Shown here: piece after piece, positions 45,398 to 56,211 of the stretch | How positions within the stretch are numbered: the first letter of the stretch is position 1 | Layout of the letters: each line of letters starts with the position of its first letter | Assembly: GCA_014871385.1 (NCBI GenBank) | Contig: CM026426.1 | Coordinates: 48,281,611 to 48,345,610 of the forward strand | Direction of reading: 5' to 3' | Length of the DNA: 64,000 nt | Origin: Ceratodon purpureus | Lineage: Eukaryota; Streptophyta; Bryopsida; Pseudoditrichales; Ditrichaceae | Notes under the pieces: generated by a model | The model's database searches: none | What the model was told of the DNA's origin: nothing | The model's input: only the letters and a program-made list of their open reading frames with translations | Made by a program: the position numbers and the translations under genes

Positions 45398-46688
45398 TGT
45401 AGAGCTACTTTTTAGTTTTAAGCCTAAATTCTTAAAGAATAAGAAAATGTAGCAATAAAAACTTTAAAAAATTAGAAACTAAGTGCTTTAAGTAGGGAGA
45501 AATCCTTAGAATATGAAAAGGGACTTAAGAAACTTAGTTCACACTAGAAGAAGTAGATAGCTTAAGAATAAACACTTAAGAATATAGGTTATATGTGAAC
45601 ATGGCAAGAGGTGCACCTTTATAAAGGGATGTACCCCTTGTTAAAGGGTACGACCTTATAAAGAGTCGCGACCTTAAGAGGAGGTGCCAACTTAAAGGCG
45701 CACCCCTTGAGAAAGGGTGTAGCCCTTAAGATTTGGACTATATCCCCTTCTCCCCCAAGGTGTTAAGCACCACATTGTGTAATATGTGTGTCCTAGCTTG
45801 GAGCTAGTCTTTGCAATAAAAGAATGAGTGAATTCTTTGAGTTGTATAAGGAATTGTGTAAGAAAGTGTTGAATGTGTGTGTTGTGAGTTGAATGTTTGG
45901 AATATTGACTTGAGAGGAGTATTATTTCAACATTATATTATTTAAAAATTAAATAGTACTTCATGGAAAGTTAAGGAAATATCTTAATTGCTTAAAGAGT
46001 GAATCATTGTAATCATTGAGTGATGATAAAGATTATGAGTTGAATAAGTAATTGTGAATACTTGGATTTAGGAGTGAGTACCAAAGTGAATATAGCTTAA
46101 AGTGAAGATAGCTTGAGTAAATTAAGACTCAAGGGAAGAAATAAAGGAGTTAATGCATTGTGAAGAGGAGTTAGATTAGAAGTTGTGAATGAAGTCCTTG
46201 AGAGCATAATGCATGCATGTAGTGCATGGTGTTAGTAAACTTAAGTGGATTTATCTTAAGAATACAATTTACTAACTTGAGTAATCCTTTAAGTGAAGGA
46301 AGGAGTACTTGGAGAATGGAGATTGGAGAGCGTTAATTGCTCGAGGTAAATTGTGTTTTAAATAATTCACTTTAATTAAGGAATCAACAATGAATGATGA
46401 GAGAACTACATGGAGGATCTCCATGGCCAAACATGGCAAGGATAAAGGGCAACGAGTGAGGTTGTGAGATCCTTAAGATTCATTCCACCCCCCTCCTTAA
46501 AGCTTATTTGGCAAAGTGCCACACAAACTCTAAGATAAGAGTTATCCTTAAGACACTTAGCCTTAAAAACCTTTATTTACCTACTTAAAGCTTAGACATA
46601 CACCAAACTTAAACGAACTTGACCCTCCCGTAGAACGAATCTAGATTTTATTAGGCTTGGGTGTTGTTTAGCGAAATTCCACCTCACA
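45398..46688 (+). repeat. 5' LTR, 1,291 bp
   Basis: Starts TGTAGAGC and ends CCTCACA. It contains internal short repeats of an AAAGGG/CACCCCTT type at about 45610-45730, a TATAAAG word (about 45621 and 45656) that could serve as a TATA element, and AATAAAAG near 45814 as a possible poly(A) signal. It matches 61651-62941 almost base for base. Confidence 0.95.
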
Positions 46689-46694
46689 ATATAC

Positions 46695-46712
46695 TGGCGA
46701 CCATGCTGGGGA
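46695..46712 (+). other. Primer-binding site
   Basis: TGGCGACCATGCTGGGGA lies six bases inside the 5' LTR. TGG is the expected complement of a tRNA CCA end. The sequence resembles the TGGCG...GGGGA primer sites of plant Tat/Athila elements. I cannot assign the tRNA securely by eye. Confidence 0.7.
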
Positions 46713-46954
46713 GGGTTCCGTCATAAGGTGTCTATAGAGTAGTGTAAGAATCCTTCAAGAAATAATGTCTTAAGTATTAGCAGGGGATTCTTGGTCTTAA
46801 ACTCTAGGCATATATGGTTCTTAAGGCAATAGAACTTAAGAAACATCATATATGTGAATTCCTTTAAAGCTAACTTATCTAGTACTAAGTGAAGTAAGTA
46901 GAGTATCGATTGTGAATGTTGAGATTAACAATCAATAGATGATGTAAGGAAATT

Positions 46955-47452
46955 ATGTCAATATTTCCTTGGGAAGTAAACCAAGAAAACGTAAATCTAT
47001 TCTTTGAAGATTCCTATTTGTTTGCAGCCTTATATAGAGTTTATAGAGGTGCGTATTTTGGGCAAGGCTTTCAAATTTGTGGATCATATTCCAGATTTGA
47101 CTTAAACCTACAAAGTAAATTTGATCAATTACCTATTGATATCAAAAGGATAATACTATCAAAAATTTGGGATAGTGGTAAAAGGTTTAACGCTTTGATA
47201 GTTTTTAAAGGGGAATTATTTTTGCAAAGCAATTTACACTTTTTGTTTGCCCAATATGGAAGGTTAAAAAACATAACCTCACCTTTAATCTCTAGAGGAT
47301 GTGGAGCATGGAATGGGTATAAGATAGATTTAAAAACTTATGTCTTTAAGTATGGGCCTCAAAAATTAGATAGTCAAGTATTAATCCCGGATTTCCTAGT
47401 TAAAGATTCAAATTGTCCAATTTCAGTTTCATTTGGATTGCTATGTCTTTAA
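46955..47452 (+). CDS. Leader ORF of the retrotransposon, 165 aa, unknown
   Basis: ATG-initiated and intact, located between the primer-binding site and gag. Rich in Phe, Tyr, Leu and Ile, with an SYSRFDLN...FDQLPIDIKRIILSKIWDSG stretch. There is no membrane segment or known domain. Most Ty3 elements lack a separate ORF here; some large plant elements carry an ORF ahead of gag. The frame is well preserved, which suggests it matters to the element. Two smaller open frames follow (47456-47611, MVSPNEPIIEQ..., 51 aa; and an overlapping frame to about 47757). Confidence 0.5.
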   Translation: MSIFPWEVNQENVNLFFEDSYLFAALYRVYRGAYFGQGFQICGSYSRFDLNLQSKFDQLPIDIKRIILSKIWDSGKRFNALIVFKGELFLQSNLHFLFAQYGRLKNITSPLISRGCGAWNGYKIDLKTYVFKYGPQKLDSQVLIPDFLVKDSNCPISVSFGLLCL

Positions 47453-47455
47453 AAC

Positions 47456-47611
47456 ATGGTAAGTCCTAATGAGCCTATTATTGAACAATTGGTAAGGTTA
47501 AGACGACTGTTGATAATATACGAGGGTGTACAAAGAAATGAAGAAGCTCTAATTCATCTTTTAGCTAAGGAGATAGATCAAATTAGTAAAGAGGGTGAAG
47601 TTGATTCCTGA
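47456..47611 (+). CDS. Small leader ORF, 51 aa, coiled-coil-like
   Basis: It starts three bases after the stop codon of the 165-aa ORF and encodes a Leu/Ile/Glu-rich helix (IEQLVRLRRLLIIYEG, then IHLLAKEIDQIS) with heptad-like spacing. An overlapping frame (about 47599-47757, KLIPEKNSLIEQ...) continues the coding character. It could be translated after re-initiation, or be a spliced gag leader. Unrecognised. Confidence 0.35.
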   Translation: MVSPNEPIIEQLVRLRRLLIIYEGVQRNEEALIHLLAKEIDQISKEGEVDS

Positions 47612-47904
47612 AAAGAATTCTTTAATAGAGCAATTGATTAGTGAGTACAATTATCCAAGGAATTTTCAAGAAGAAGAAATTGAAGAGATATTTGAAGTAG
47701 AACCCTTTACTTTAAACACTTGGATAATTTCTTGGTTTGACACCAATAAGAGTTAGTCTTTATTCTAAATTAAAATGGAATAAAGAAACTTTGAAAAGTC
47801 AGAGTGTATAGTGAAACTTTAAGTCTTCTTTTTGTGTTAAAATTGGGGACAAGAATTCATTGAGATTTAAGCTTCAATGCTTAAAGTCTAAATGGCATTC
47901 ACCA

Positions 47905-50900
47905 ATGTCTGGGAAAGAGAAGGAATTGAGAGAGCAACAGAATATTGCAAGAAATGAACGTCTTAAAAGAAGGTTAGAAAGAAAAGAAAAAAAAGTCATA
48001 ACCTTAGTAACTGCAAACCCTGTTTATAACTCAACCCCTTCTCCGATAAGCAAAGACGAATCGAATCCATCCAACTTGAATCTTGATAATTCAACTGAGT
48101 CAGGTGAAAGTCAAGAAGTAATTTTAAATGAACCTTCTTTAAAGGAACAACAAAATGATCCTTTAAAGGAAGAATTAGAATTACATGACGAGGATTTAGT
48201 AGAAAAGGGAAAGTCACGTTATAATTGTTGTCAATCACCTGCCTTTAGAAGATTAACTTGGGGATCTTCAAGTGAAATTAATCCAATTAGAACTAAGCTT
48301 GAAAAGGATAAGAAGGTAGAAGAACCTATCTCACCTTCCTCTTCAGACTTAGGAAGTCCTTTTAAAGGTCCATCTATAACCGAGGTTGGAGAATCATCTA
48401 ATCCACCTGAATTTGCTATTGATAATCAACTTAACTTTGAAACACCTATAACTTATTTAGATGAGGCTGTACAAACCTTTGTTACAGGATTAGAAAGCTG
48501 GGTTAATGACATTGAGGATATTACTGAAGTAGAAACAAGTACCCCTATTAGTAATTACGTACCAGAAGTTTCATTTGAAGGCATTGGAAGGAGATGGGTA
48601 GATAAAGAATTAACTTATCAACTTTCTTTACCAGATTCCCTTCCAACTATACAACCTTTTACTAATCCTTATGATCAACCAAGTGGGTGGAATAATGAAG
48701 ACATAAGTCATCGGGGACATCCTTCAGAGAGTCCATCAGAGAGTAGTAGTAGTGAAATTAGTGAGTCAAGTGAGAGTGAGGACGAACCTTTAAGGCGTTA
48801 CCCTCAACCACCACCACCACCACCACTACCACCTCAACCACCACCACCACCTCCTCCTCCACCACTTCCAACTCCCATAACTTATTCATATAGAATGGCA
48901 CAACCTAGAATGATGAATATTGCTCCATTCCCTATTTTTTATGGTGAGCCTGGTGAAGATCCTGATGCTTACTTAGAAAGGTTCCAAGTAGTAGCTATAG
49001 CAAATGACTTACCTGAGCGAAAGTGGGCAACAAGTTTTCCAGGAAATTTGTTAGGGGAAGCTCAAAGATGGTATGCTTCCTTAAACCCTAGACCCCAGGA
49101 TTGGGATGACTTAAGGAATGCTTTCCTTAATTACTTTAGACCTAAAGCATATCATAATGCTTTACAAGACCAACTACAAGGTTTTCAAATGTACCCTGAT
49201 GAGAGTATAGCAAGTTATTATACCCGACTTAAGACTTTACTTCGTAAATGGCATAATCATGGACTTCCAAATATGTGGATAACCAATACTTTTATAAGAG
49301 GCCTATTAGATCCCATGTGCATTTATCAAGTAAAACTTTCTGATCCTCAGACCTTAACGGCAGCTTATGAAGCTGCACGTACTTGGGAAGAAGCCATGCA
49401 AAGGTCAAACATGTTGAATCAAAATAAAACATCTTCATACCATAACCCTTATATGCTTCCTTTAAGTTATGCTCCACCTATAGTAAGTCAACCTGGGATG
49501 GATAGTAGGGGTAGAGACTATTATCCTAAACCCATTGTTAATCCTACTCCTTTAGCTATGAGAGCTCCCTTAGAACGTCAGGATCAACTTGCTTTAGTGC
49601 CAGTAACTGAGGAAGAATCACAAATACAAGCATTGCAAAAGCAACTTAAGGAATTGTCAGTTCAACTTGCCGAGGGTAAGAATAAACGTCCTAAACCTAG
49701 TAACCAAAGAACCAACATTTGGTGTAGTAATTGCAAGGGTCATGGGCATTTATCCAATGAGTGTACTTCCCCAATAGGAAGCACCATTAACCTTCGTTGC
49801 ACTTATTGTGGGGCTAAAGGTCATAATATAACCACTTGTAGAAATATCAAGGAAGTTAAAGGAGTGGTGGCGTTAGTTAATGAACAACCACCACCACCTA
49901 AAACACCTTATCGTGTTACATCTAAGCGTCCATTCACAAGGCCAAATAAGGGACCACCTTATGTGCCAGGAGATGGTCGGCCTAGATGGAACGACGAATA
50001 TAATAAGTACCCTATTTGGAATGGACCACCAACTAATCCTAACACTCATCAATATGGACCACCTGAGAAGGGTAAAATCTTAACATGTTATAGATGTGGA
50101 GAGTTAGGGCATTATGCGAGAGATTGTCCTAATACTAGGAAACCAGAGGACTATGTACCTTTGTGTGGAAGATGTGGGCAATCAGGTCACATTTCCACAG
50201 TATGTACAGCCATTATAACAGAGTTTCCTCCCTCCAATAGAAGTTATCCTTTAAGGAAACAAGTCCAAATTCAGGAAGGACCTCAATCTACTAATTCACG
50301 AAATGTGAATTATTTAGCAGTATCTGAACCATCTGATGTCTTTATAACTCGAGCACAAGCTAAGAAAGCTATTATAGAAAGTGAACAAGCAGACACTTCC
50401 AATAGTGATTTTCAACTACCAAAAGTGAGAGAGAAATCAGTGAAGGGTAAACCAACACCAACAACTCCAATAGTTCTAGAATCACCACCTCCTTTACCTT
50501 TAAGGGAGTCAAGTTCTAAAGAGTCCTCAGATAAGGAGGTTGATAAAGAAGATGATTCAATACTTAAAACCCCAACTTTGGAAAAACCCGATTCCTCTAA
50601 TCCCTTAATGCCGGAACAACCTAACATACCCTCTACACCTTTGGTACAACCTACCTTTTATAGACCACCAAAGAAAATAAAGAAAGAGACACCTGTAAGT
50701 GTTAAGAAGAGAAAACACAATCGTATAATGAAGTTAACAGTAGGAATGCCTCCTTACGATATACTTAACGACTTAGACAAAATGCAACCCCAAATCTCTT
50801 TAAGACAATTACTTGCTTTGTCTCCCCTTTGTAAAAACGAATTAACGTCTTCTTTAGTAAGGAAACGACCTAAAACAACTGAAGAAGTTAATGTTAAAAC

Positions 50901-53900
50901 AAGAAAGGATAGATCTTTAAAGAACAAAACCCCCAAAATTTTAGATGTTCATGATATATCCGTAGATCCTGGGGCACCAACAGTTGATGTCATGATAGAT
51001 GGGGCATTAATTGAAGGAGCCCAAGTGGATAGTGGGTCTAGTGTAAACCTAATGAATTTAGATACTATGGAAGAGTTGGGTTTAACCAACATGACTTCAA
51101 CTCCCATTATCTTAAGAATGGCTGATCAAAGTCGTGTAGTACCTTTGGGTATCTTGAGAGGAATTATAACCAATATTGGAGGACTTAGATTTAAGATTAA
51201 TTACATAGTCTTTAAAGTAAGTGAATCTATTTCAACTTATCCTATATTGTTAGGTCGTCCTTGGCTTAAGTCTGCAAGAGTTAAGGATGATTGGGGAAAA
51301 GGAACTTTAACTATTGGGAGAGGTAGAAATAAAGTTGTTCTACCTATGTTTCCTGCTAAATATCATGGTGAAACTCAAGACGAAGATTCAGAGTATACCA
51401 CAGAGGTATCTTCTGAATCAGATTCTGAGAGTACAAATTATGTGACCCAAGAAATGCCTACCTTTAAGTGTTTAGGTCCAGGAGAATACTTTGTATCACC
51501 TGAGCAAGCAATAGACTCAGACGTAGCCATAGAAGCTTGGCAAAATTCTTCTGTCTTTAACATAACCATTGATAAAGAATCAGAGGAAGAACCACCATAT
51601 GTATCCAATTCAGAAGAATCATTAGGAGAGTTTAAAGAGGGAAATCCTTTTACAAGTAGACTTCCACTTAAGAATACTATAGAAATGAATCTTGGGACTA
51701 AAGAAGATCCTAAACCCATTAAGATTTATGATGGATTAAGTCCTAAAGAATATGATGAGTGGTATAAGTTCTTTATGAGTGAAAAAGATGCATTTGCTTG
51801 GACTTATAAAGACTTGAAGGGAATTCCACCTGATGTTTGTCAACATCATATTGTGTTAGAACCTAATGTTAAGCCAGTCAGACAGAGGCAATATAGGATG
51901 AACCCTAAATATTCACTAATGGTCAAGGAAGAAATTGATAAACTTTTAGAATGTAAATTCATATATCCTGTACCATATAGTGAATGGGTTTCACCTATAG
52001 TTATAGTACCTAAAAAGAATGGGAAAATCCGTATATGTCAGGATTTTAGAAGGTTGAATAGTGCCACTAAAAAAGATTTCTTTCCTCTACCCTTTTCAGA
52101 TGCTGTTTTAGATGGGGTAGCTGGCCATGAGTGTTATTCTTTTTTAGATGGGTTTTCTGGTTATAATCAAGTGCAAATTGCACCTGAAGATAGACCTTTA
52201 ACTACTTTTACCACAGATTGGGGAACCTTTGCATATAATGTTATGCCCTTTGGATTATGTAATGCACCCGCAACATTCCAAAGAGTAATGACAAGAGCCT
52301 TCACTAAATACTTAAGAAAATTTATGGAGATCTTTTTAGATGATTTCTGTGTCTTTGGGTCTAAGAAAGATCACCCAAGCTCCTTAAAGCAATGTTTTAG
52401 ACAATGTCGTAAATATGGAATTTCCATTAACGCGGCTAAGTCTGAATTTGCTACAGTTTGTGGGAAACTTTTAGGGCATGTAGTCTCTAAAGAGGGCATT
52501 TCTGTTGACCCTGATAAGGTAGCAATTATACTTAGCATTGGAATACCTGAACATTTGACTGCATTAAAAGCATTTTTAGGTGCCGTGGGCTATTATAGAA
52601 GGTTTATTTATAACTTTGCCTTTATAGCTGCACCCTTAACACTATTAACCAAACAAACAGATACAGCCGGCATATGGACAGATGAGTGTACCAAAGCCTT
52701 TAAGAAATTAAAAAGACGCTTAAGTAAGGCACCCAATTTAATTCCCCCGGATTGGGATAAACCATTCGAAGTATATGTGGATGCTTCGAATGTAGCTATT
52801 GGCAGCGTCTTAAGTCAAAAGAATAGTAAGGGTCATGATAGACCAATTTATTTTGCAAGTCGTCAATTAAGTGCTCCTGAAAGGAATTACTCAGTTACGG
52901 AAAGAGAAGGATTGGGCATGATCTTTTCTGTTCAAAAGTTTAGACATTATTTGTTGGGGTATAAGTTCACATTCCATATTGATCATGATGCTTTAAAGTA
53001 TATGATCAATAAACCCCAACTTAGTGGAAGAGTGGCAAGATGGGTCTTATTATTGCAAGAATTTGATTTCACTGTGAATGTAAGACCCGGCAAAAGCCAT
53101 CAAAATGCTGATTTCCTTTCTCGTATTAATGATACTGTAAATCCTGAGTCTATAGATGATAGTTTCCCGGATGCACACATCTTTAATGTTAAGGACGGAG
53201 TGGATGTCATGGATATTATTCCGGCAGAATATGCCGATATCATTTATTACTTAACCAAAAGAACTTTCCCTCATAATTACACTCCAAAAGAAAAAACTAG
53301 GTTAGCTCATAGAGCACAACCTTTTACAATGATTGGAGGTGTTCTTTATAAACGTGGACATGATGATGTCTTAAGACGATGTGTAAACCCGAGTGAAGTA
53401 CCCATGGTCTTAAAGGGTTGTCATGATGAAATATGTGGAGGGCATTTTGCGGGATGGGCCACAGCTCAAAAAGCTTTAAGAACTGGCTATTGGTGGCCCA
53501 CTCTATTTTCTGATGCTACACTTTATGTTAGAAAATGCGACCCGTGTCAAAGAGTCGGAAAACCTACTCCAAGTAAGGCTATGCCCTTAACCCCAATTTT
53601 AGCCCAAATCCCTTTCGAAAAATGGGGAATTGACTTTGTGGGACCAATTAAACCACCAAGTCGGCAAGGACAAAAAAGATACATTTTGGTTGCTACGGAA
53701 TATGTAACGAAATGGGTTGAAGCAGTAGCAACTAAAAAAGATGATGCACAAACGGTTGCCAAGTTCATTTATGAGAATATCATTACTAGATTTGGATGTC
53801 CTAAGGAAATAGTAAGTGACAGAGGAACACATTTTATAAATGAAACTATAGAAAGGATGTTGAAAGATTACTTTATAAAACATAGAAAATCTACACCTTA

Positions 53901-54477
53901 TCATCCTAGGGCTAATGGCCAAACTGAAAAAACCAATGGTATACTTTGCAAAATTATCACTAAAACCTTAGCCGGAAACCCCTCAAATTGGGATTATGAA
54001 CTTAATCATGCTTTATGGGCATATCGATGTACGGTTAAAACTACAACTAAGGCTACTCCTTTCCAACTTGTTTATGGGTTAGAAGCTATGTTACCCATAG
54101 AAGTTGAACTACCTTCCTTAAGAGTAGCTATTTCGGAGCGATTGGGAGATACTGATTCCTTAAGAGCTCGATATGAGATGTTGGAAAGGTTAGATGAAAT
54201 TCGAGGTCAGGCTTACCTTAATATGGAAGCAATTCAACGGCATCGTAAAACTTATTATGATAGTAAGTTGCAACCAAAGGAATTTAAACGAAATGATTAT
54301 GTATTATTGTATGATAGTCGTTTTCAAAAATTTCCAGGTAAGTTTAAAATGAGATGGTTTGGACCATACCGAGTTTTAAATGCTTACCCCAATGGTTCTA
54401 TAGAAATTCAAGACTTTGAGGGGAATATTCATAATACTCGTTATAACGGTTACCGTCTTAAAAAATACATAACTTGA
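47905..54477 (+). CDS. Gag-pol polyprotein, 2,190 aa, intact
   Basis: First ATG in the open frame at 47905 (the frame is open from 47860 without an ATG). Order by residue: charged N-terminus; Pro-rich run about 300-328; gag domain about 335-500 (FYGEPGEDPDAYLERF ... FRPKAYHNALQDQL); four CCHC knuckles between about 607 and 767; aspartic protease DSGSS at 1042; RT with YPVPYSEWVSPIVIVPKKNG and FLDD at 1478-1480; RNase H starting YVDAS at about 1625; integrase zinc finger CHDEICGGH...CDPC at about 1832-1875; integrase core D1910, D1972, E2008 with the exact D-35-E spacing; C-terminal GPYRV...RLKKY. All catalytic residues are present and there are no internal stops. Gag and pol are in one frame, so the ratio must be set by processing rather than frameshifting. 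The element looks competent. Confidence 0.95.
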   Translation: MSGKEKELREQQNIARNERLKRRLERKEKKVITLVTANPVYNSTPSPISKDESNPSNLNLDNSTESGESQEVILNEPSLKEQQNDPLKEELELHDEDLVEKGKSRYNCCQSPAFRRLTWGSSSEINPIRTKLEKDKKVEEPISPSSSDLGSPFKGPSITEVGESSNPPEFAIDNQLNFETPITYLDEAVQTFVTGLESWVNDIEDITEVETSTPISNYVPEVSFEGIGRRWVDKELTYQLSLPDSLPTIQPFTNPYDQPSGWNNEDISHRGHPSESPSESSSSEISESSESEDEPLRRYPQPPPPPPLPPQPPPPPPPPPLPTPITYSYRMAQPRMMNIAPFPIFYGEPGEDPDAYLERFQVVAIANDLPERKWATSFPGNLLGEAQRWYASLNPRPQDWDDLRNAFLNYFRPKAYHNALQDQLQGFQMYPDESIASYYTRLKTLLRKWHNHGLPNMWITNTFIRGLLDPMCIYQVKLSDPQTLTAAYEAARTWEEAMQRSNMLNQNKTSSYHNPYMLPLSYAPPIVSQPGMDSRGRDYYPKPIVNPTPLAMRAPLERQDQLALVPVTEEESQIQALQKQLKELSVQLAEGKNKRPKPSNQRTNIWCSNCKGHGHLSNECTSPIGSTINLRCTYCGAKGHNITTCRNIKEVKGVVALVNEQPPPPKTPYRVTSKRPFTRPNKGPPYVPGDGRPRWNDEYNKYPIWNGPPTNPNTHQYGPPEKGKILTCYRCGELGHYARDCPNTRKPEDYVPLCGRCGQSGHISTVCTAIITEFPPSNRSYPLRKQVQIQEGPQSTNSRNVNYLAVSEPSDVFITRAQAKKAIIESEQADTSNSDFQLPKVREKSVKGKPTPTTPIVLESPPPLPLRESSSKESSDKEVDKEDDSILKTPTLEKPDSSNPLMPEQPNIPSTPLVQPTFYRPPKKIKKETPVSVKKRKHNRIMKLTVGMPPYDILNDLDKMQPQISLRQLLALSPLCKNELTSSLVRKRPKTTEEVNVKTRKDRSLKNKTPKILDVHDISVDPGAPTVDVMIDGALIEGAQVDSGSSVNLMNLDTMEELGLTNMTSTPIILRMADQSRVVPLGILRGIITNIGGLRFKINYIVFKVSESISTYPILLGRPWLKSARVKDDWGKGTLTIGRGRNKVVLPMFPAKYHGETQDEDSEYTTEVSSESDSESTNYVTQEMPTFKCLGPGEYFVSPEQAIDSDVAIEAWQNSSVFNITIDKESEEEPPYVSNSEESLGEFKEGNPFTSRLPLKNTIEMNLGTKEDPKPIKIYDGLSPKEYDEWYKFFMSEKDAFAWTYKDLKGIPPDVCQHHIVLEPNVKPVRQRQYRMNPKYSLMVKEEIDKLLECKFIYPVPYSEWVSPIVIVPKKNGKIRICQDFRRLNSATKKDFFPLPFSDAVLDGVAGHECYSFLDGFSGYNQVQIAPEDRPLTTFTTDWGTFAYNVMPFGLCNAPATFQRVMTRAFTKYLRKFMEIFLDDFCVFGSKKDHPSSLKQCFRQCRKYGISINAAKSEFATVCGKLLGHVVSKEGISVDPDKVAIILSIGIPEHLTALKAFLGAVGYYRRFIYNFAFIAAPLTLLTKQTDTAGIWTDECTKAFKKLKRRLSKAPNLIPPDWDKPFEVYVDASNVAIGSVLSQKNSKGHDRPIYFASRQLSAPERNYSVTEREGLGMIFSVQKFRHYLLGYKFTFHIDHDALKYMINKPQLSGRVARWVLLLQEFDFTVNVRPGKSHQNADFLSRINDTVNPESIDDSFPDAHIFNVKDGVDVMDIIPAEYADIIYYLTKRTFPHNYTPKEKTRLAHRAQPFTMIGGVLYKRGHDDVLRRCVNPSEVPMVLKGCHDEICGGHFAGWATAQKALRTGYWWPTLFSDATLYVRKCDPCQRVGKPTPSKAMPLTPILAQIPFEKWGIDFVGPIKPPSRQGQKRYILVATEYVTKWVEAVATKKDDAQTVAKFIYENIITRFGCPKEIVSDRGTHFINETIERMLKDYFIKHRKSTPYHPRANGQTEKTNGILCKIITKTLAGNPSNWDYELNHALWAYRCTVKTTTKATPFQLVYGLEAMLPIEVELPSLRVAISERLGDTDSLRARYEMLERLDEIRGQAYLNMEAIQRHRKTYYDSKLQPKEFKRNDYVLLYDSRFQKFPGKFKMRWFGPYRVLNAYPNGSIEIQDFEGNIHNTRYNGYRLKKYIT

Positions 54478-54493
54478 GGGCAAGTTATCCTTT

Positions 54494-54504
54494 AAAGAAG
54501 GGGG
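54494..54504 (+). other. Internal polypurine tract
   Basis: AAAGAAGGGGG occurs 16 bases after the pol stop codon. The same 11 bases abut the 3' LTR at 61637-61647. It could be a second plus-strand primer or a relic of the ancestral junction with the 3' LTR. Confidence 0.6.
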
Positions 54505-56211
54505 CCAAGGCGTAAAATAATGTACCTTATACCCTCCTAAAATTTTTAAAGGAAAATTTTACTTTCTTAAAAAATTAGAATTTTTAGAAGAAGTAGATTT
54601 ACAAGATAAACAATTTGAAACAATTTGAAATACTTGGGGAACTAGTAGTTAAGAAGTTTCATGAGATTGTGATAGCAAAGAGGTTATAAGAATTAAATAG
54701 AAGCCCCAAACTTTCAAAATGGAATAAATAAATTAGAATGATGGGGGAAGAATAAAGTAACACAGTCAAGTCCAAAGGAAACAACGTCCCATCTAGGAGA
54801 CACGTGGCCATGCAGTTAAGGAAATGATGAACGTCAGTTACTAACGATTACACTTCTTGCCTGCGGAATTAAGTTGCAAGCCAAGATTGGAAACCCTAAC
54901 CCACAAATCTTGAGGTAGCTGAGGGAAATTATTTTTGGAACTACGGTGCAATGCACTGAGTCACCTTGTCAAGTTTGAGTAGTTGCGGGAAGCGGGGGCA
55001 TGTTGCTCACGAATTCAGGTGAAGCTGAAGTAAAATGGGGTTTTGGGTGTGTGATCTTGGAATTGGTTTCGAGGCTGGTGGATTGTAATTTCAGTTTCGC
55101 AGTAGTTAGTAACATGAGATTGCAAATTGCAGGAACTCTGATAGATTTCACTGACTTGAGAATTGTTTGTGGGTACGTAGTAGAAACAGTCTGTGAGACT
55201 ACAAGGGTTGGAAAAACTTGAAAGGTGTCACAAGGGTGAGCACAGATTTGGAAGAACATTCAAGAATTGAGGAGGTGAGTCTCGCAAAAGCATTGTGAAA
55301 TGTGTGATTGGTAATCAGTCTTTTTAGAGTGTCGTCTTGGTCTCGTCTTTCCTGAAGTACTTGTAGTTTGTGAGATACATTGGAAAATGTGATGTTGTAC
55401 TAAGAAGTCTGCTGTGAGCAAACAGTAGAAGGTAGGTGAGTGCGTAGCATAAAATTGTTGAGCATTATTGTAAGTTGCGGAAGTTATAGACTCCAACTAC
55501 AGATTGGAAATGGAATCCTTTTATGCACAAATATTCATCTTTCCTGTGCGGGAAATTGATTGAAGCAGGTAGTCTCGTGTTGATAGAAATATAAACACAC
55601 TATCCTAGTTAAATCAAGTCCTGAATTCTGCATTAAGCGATAGGAGAGAGAAATTATTGTGAGTACATTGAGCTCAAATATACAGTGTTGGAGATTGAAA
55701 CAGACGTAAGAAGTAACAACCGAGATAGCAACCAAGTTCCGAACCTACAGGAGCATATAGAGTACATACACATTAGGTAAGGGTAACATGGTGAATATTT
55801 GTTAAGTTTTTTCTGAAGTTGTAAATGCTGAGAGAATGAAGAGACAGTGCTATAGCTGATTCTGTGCATACAATGTGGACTATAGAAATCTGATAGGAAC
55901 AGTTACAAGTACTGACCCTGAGTGTTGAATGGTATAGGTTGTCTACGCATCTTGCATACATACAAGTCACAGAGTGGTTGAAACAAGGTAAGCTCATTCG
56001 ATTTCAGTTTTGTTCATTGGCAAGAAAACGAATTAACCCGGGAAAAAAATGCAGAGAAAAGTGAGAGTCCTCTCGAATGAGTCAATGTAGACAGTTGAGA
56101 TGTTAAGTATATTGAGAGTAACCAACTGCCGAGAGAAGAAAGGAATTAAAGAACATGGAAAAACAAAGAAGAAAAAGCTATCAATTTGAATGAACAAGGA
56201 AGTTTGAAATT
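54505..56211 (+). other. Non-coding part of the retrotransposon cargo
   Basis: No long frame on the sense strand. Antisense frames of 66-96 codons look random. It precedes the sense ORF at 56212. Confidence 0.5.
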
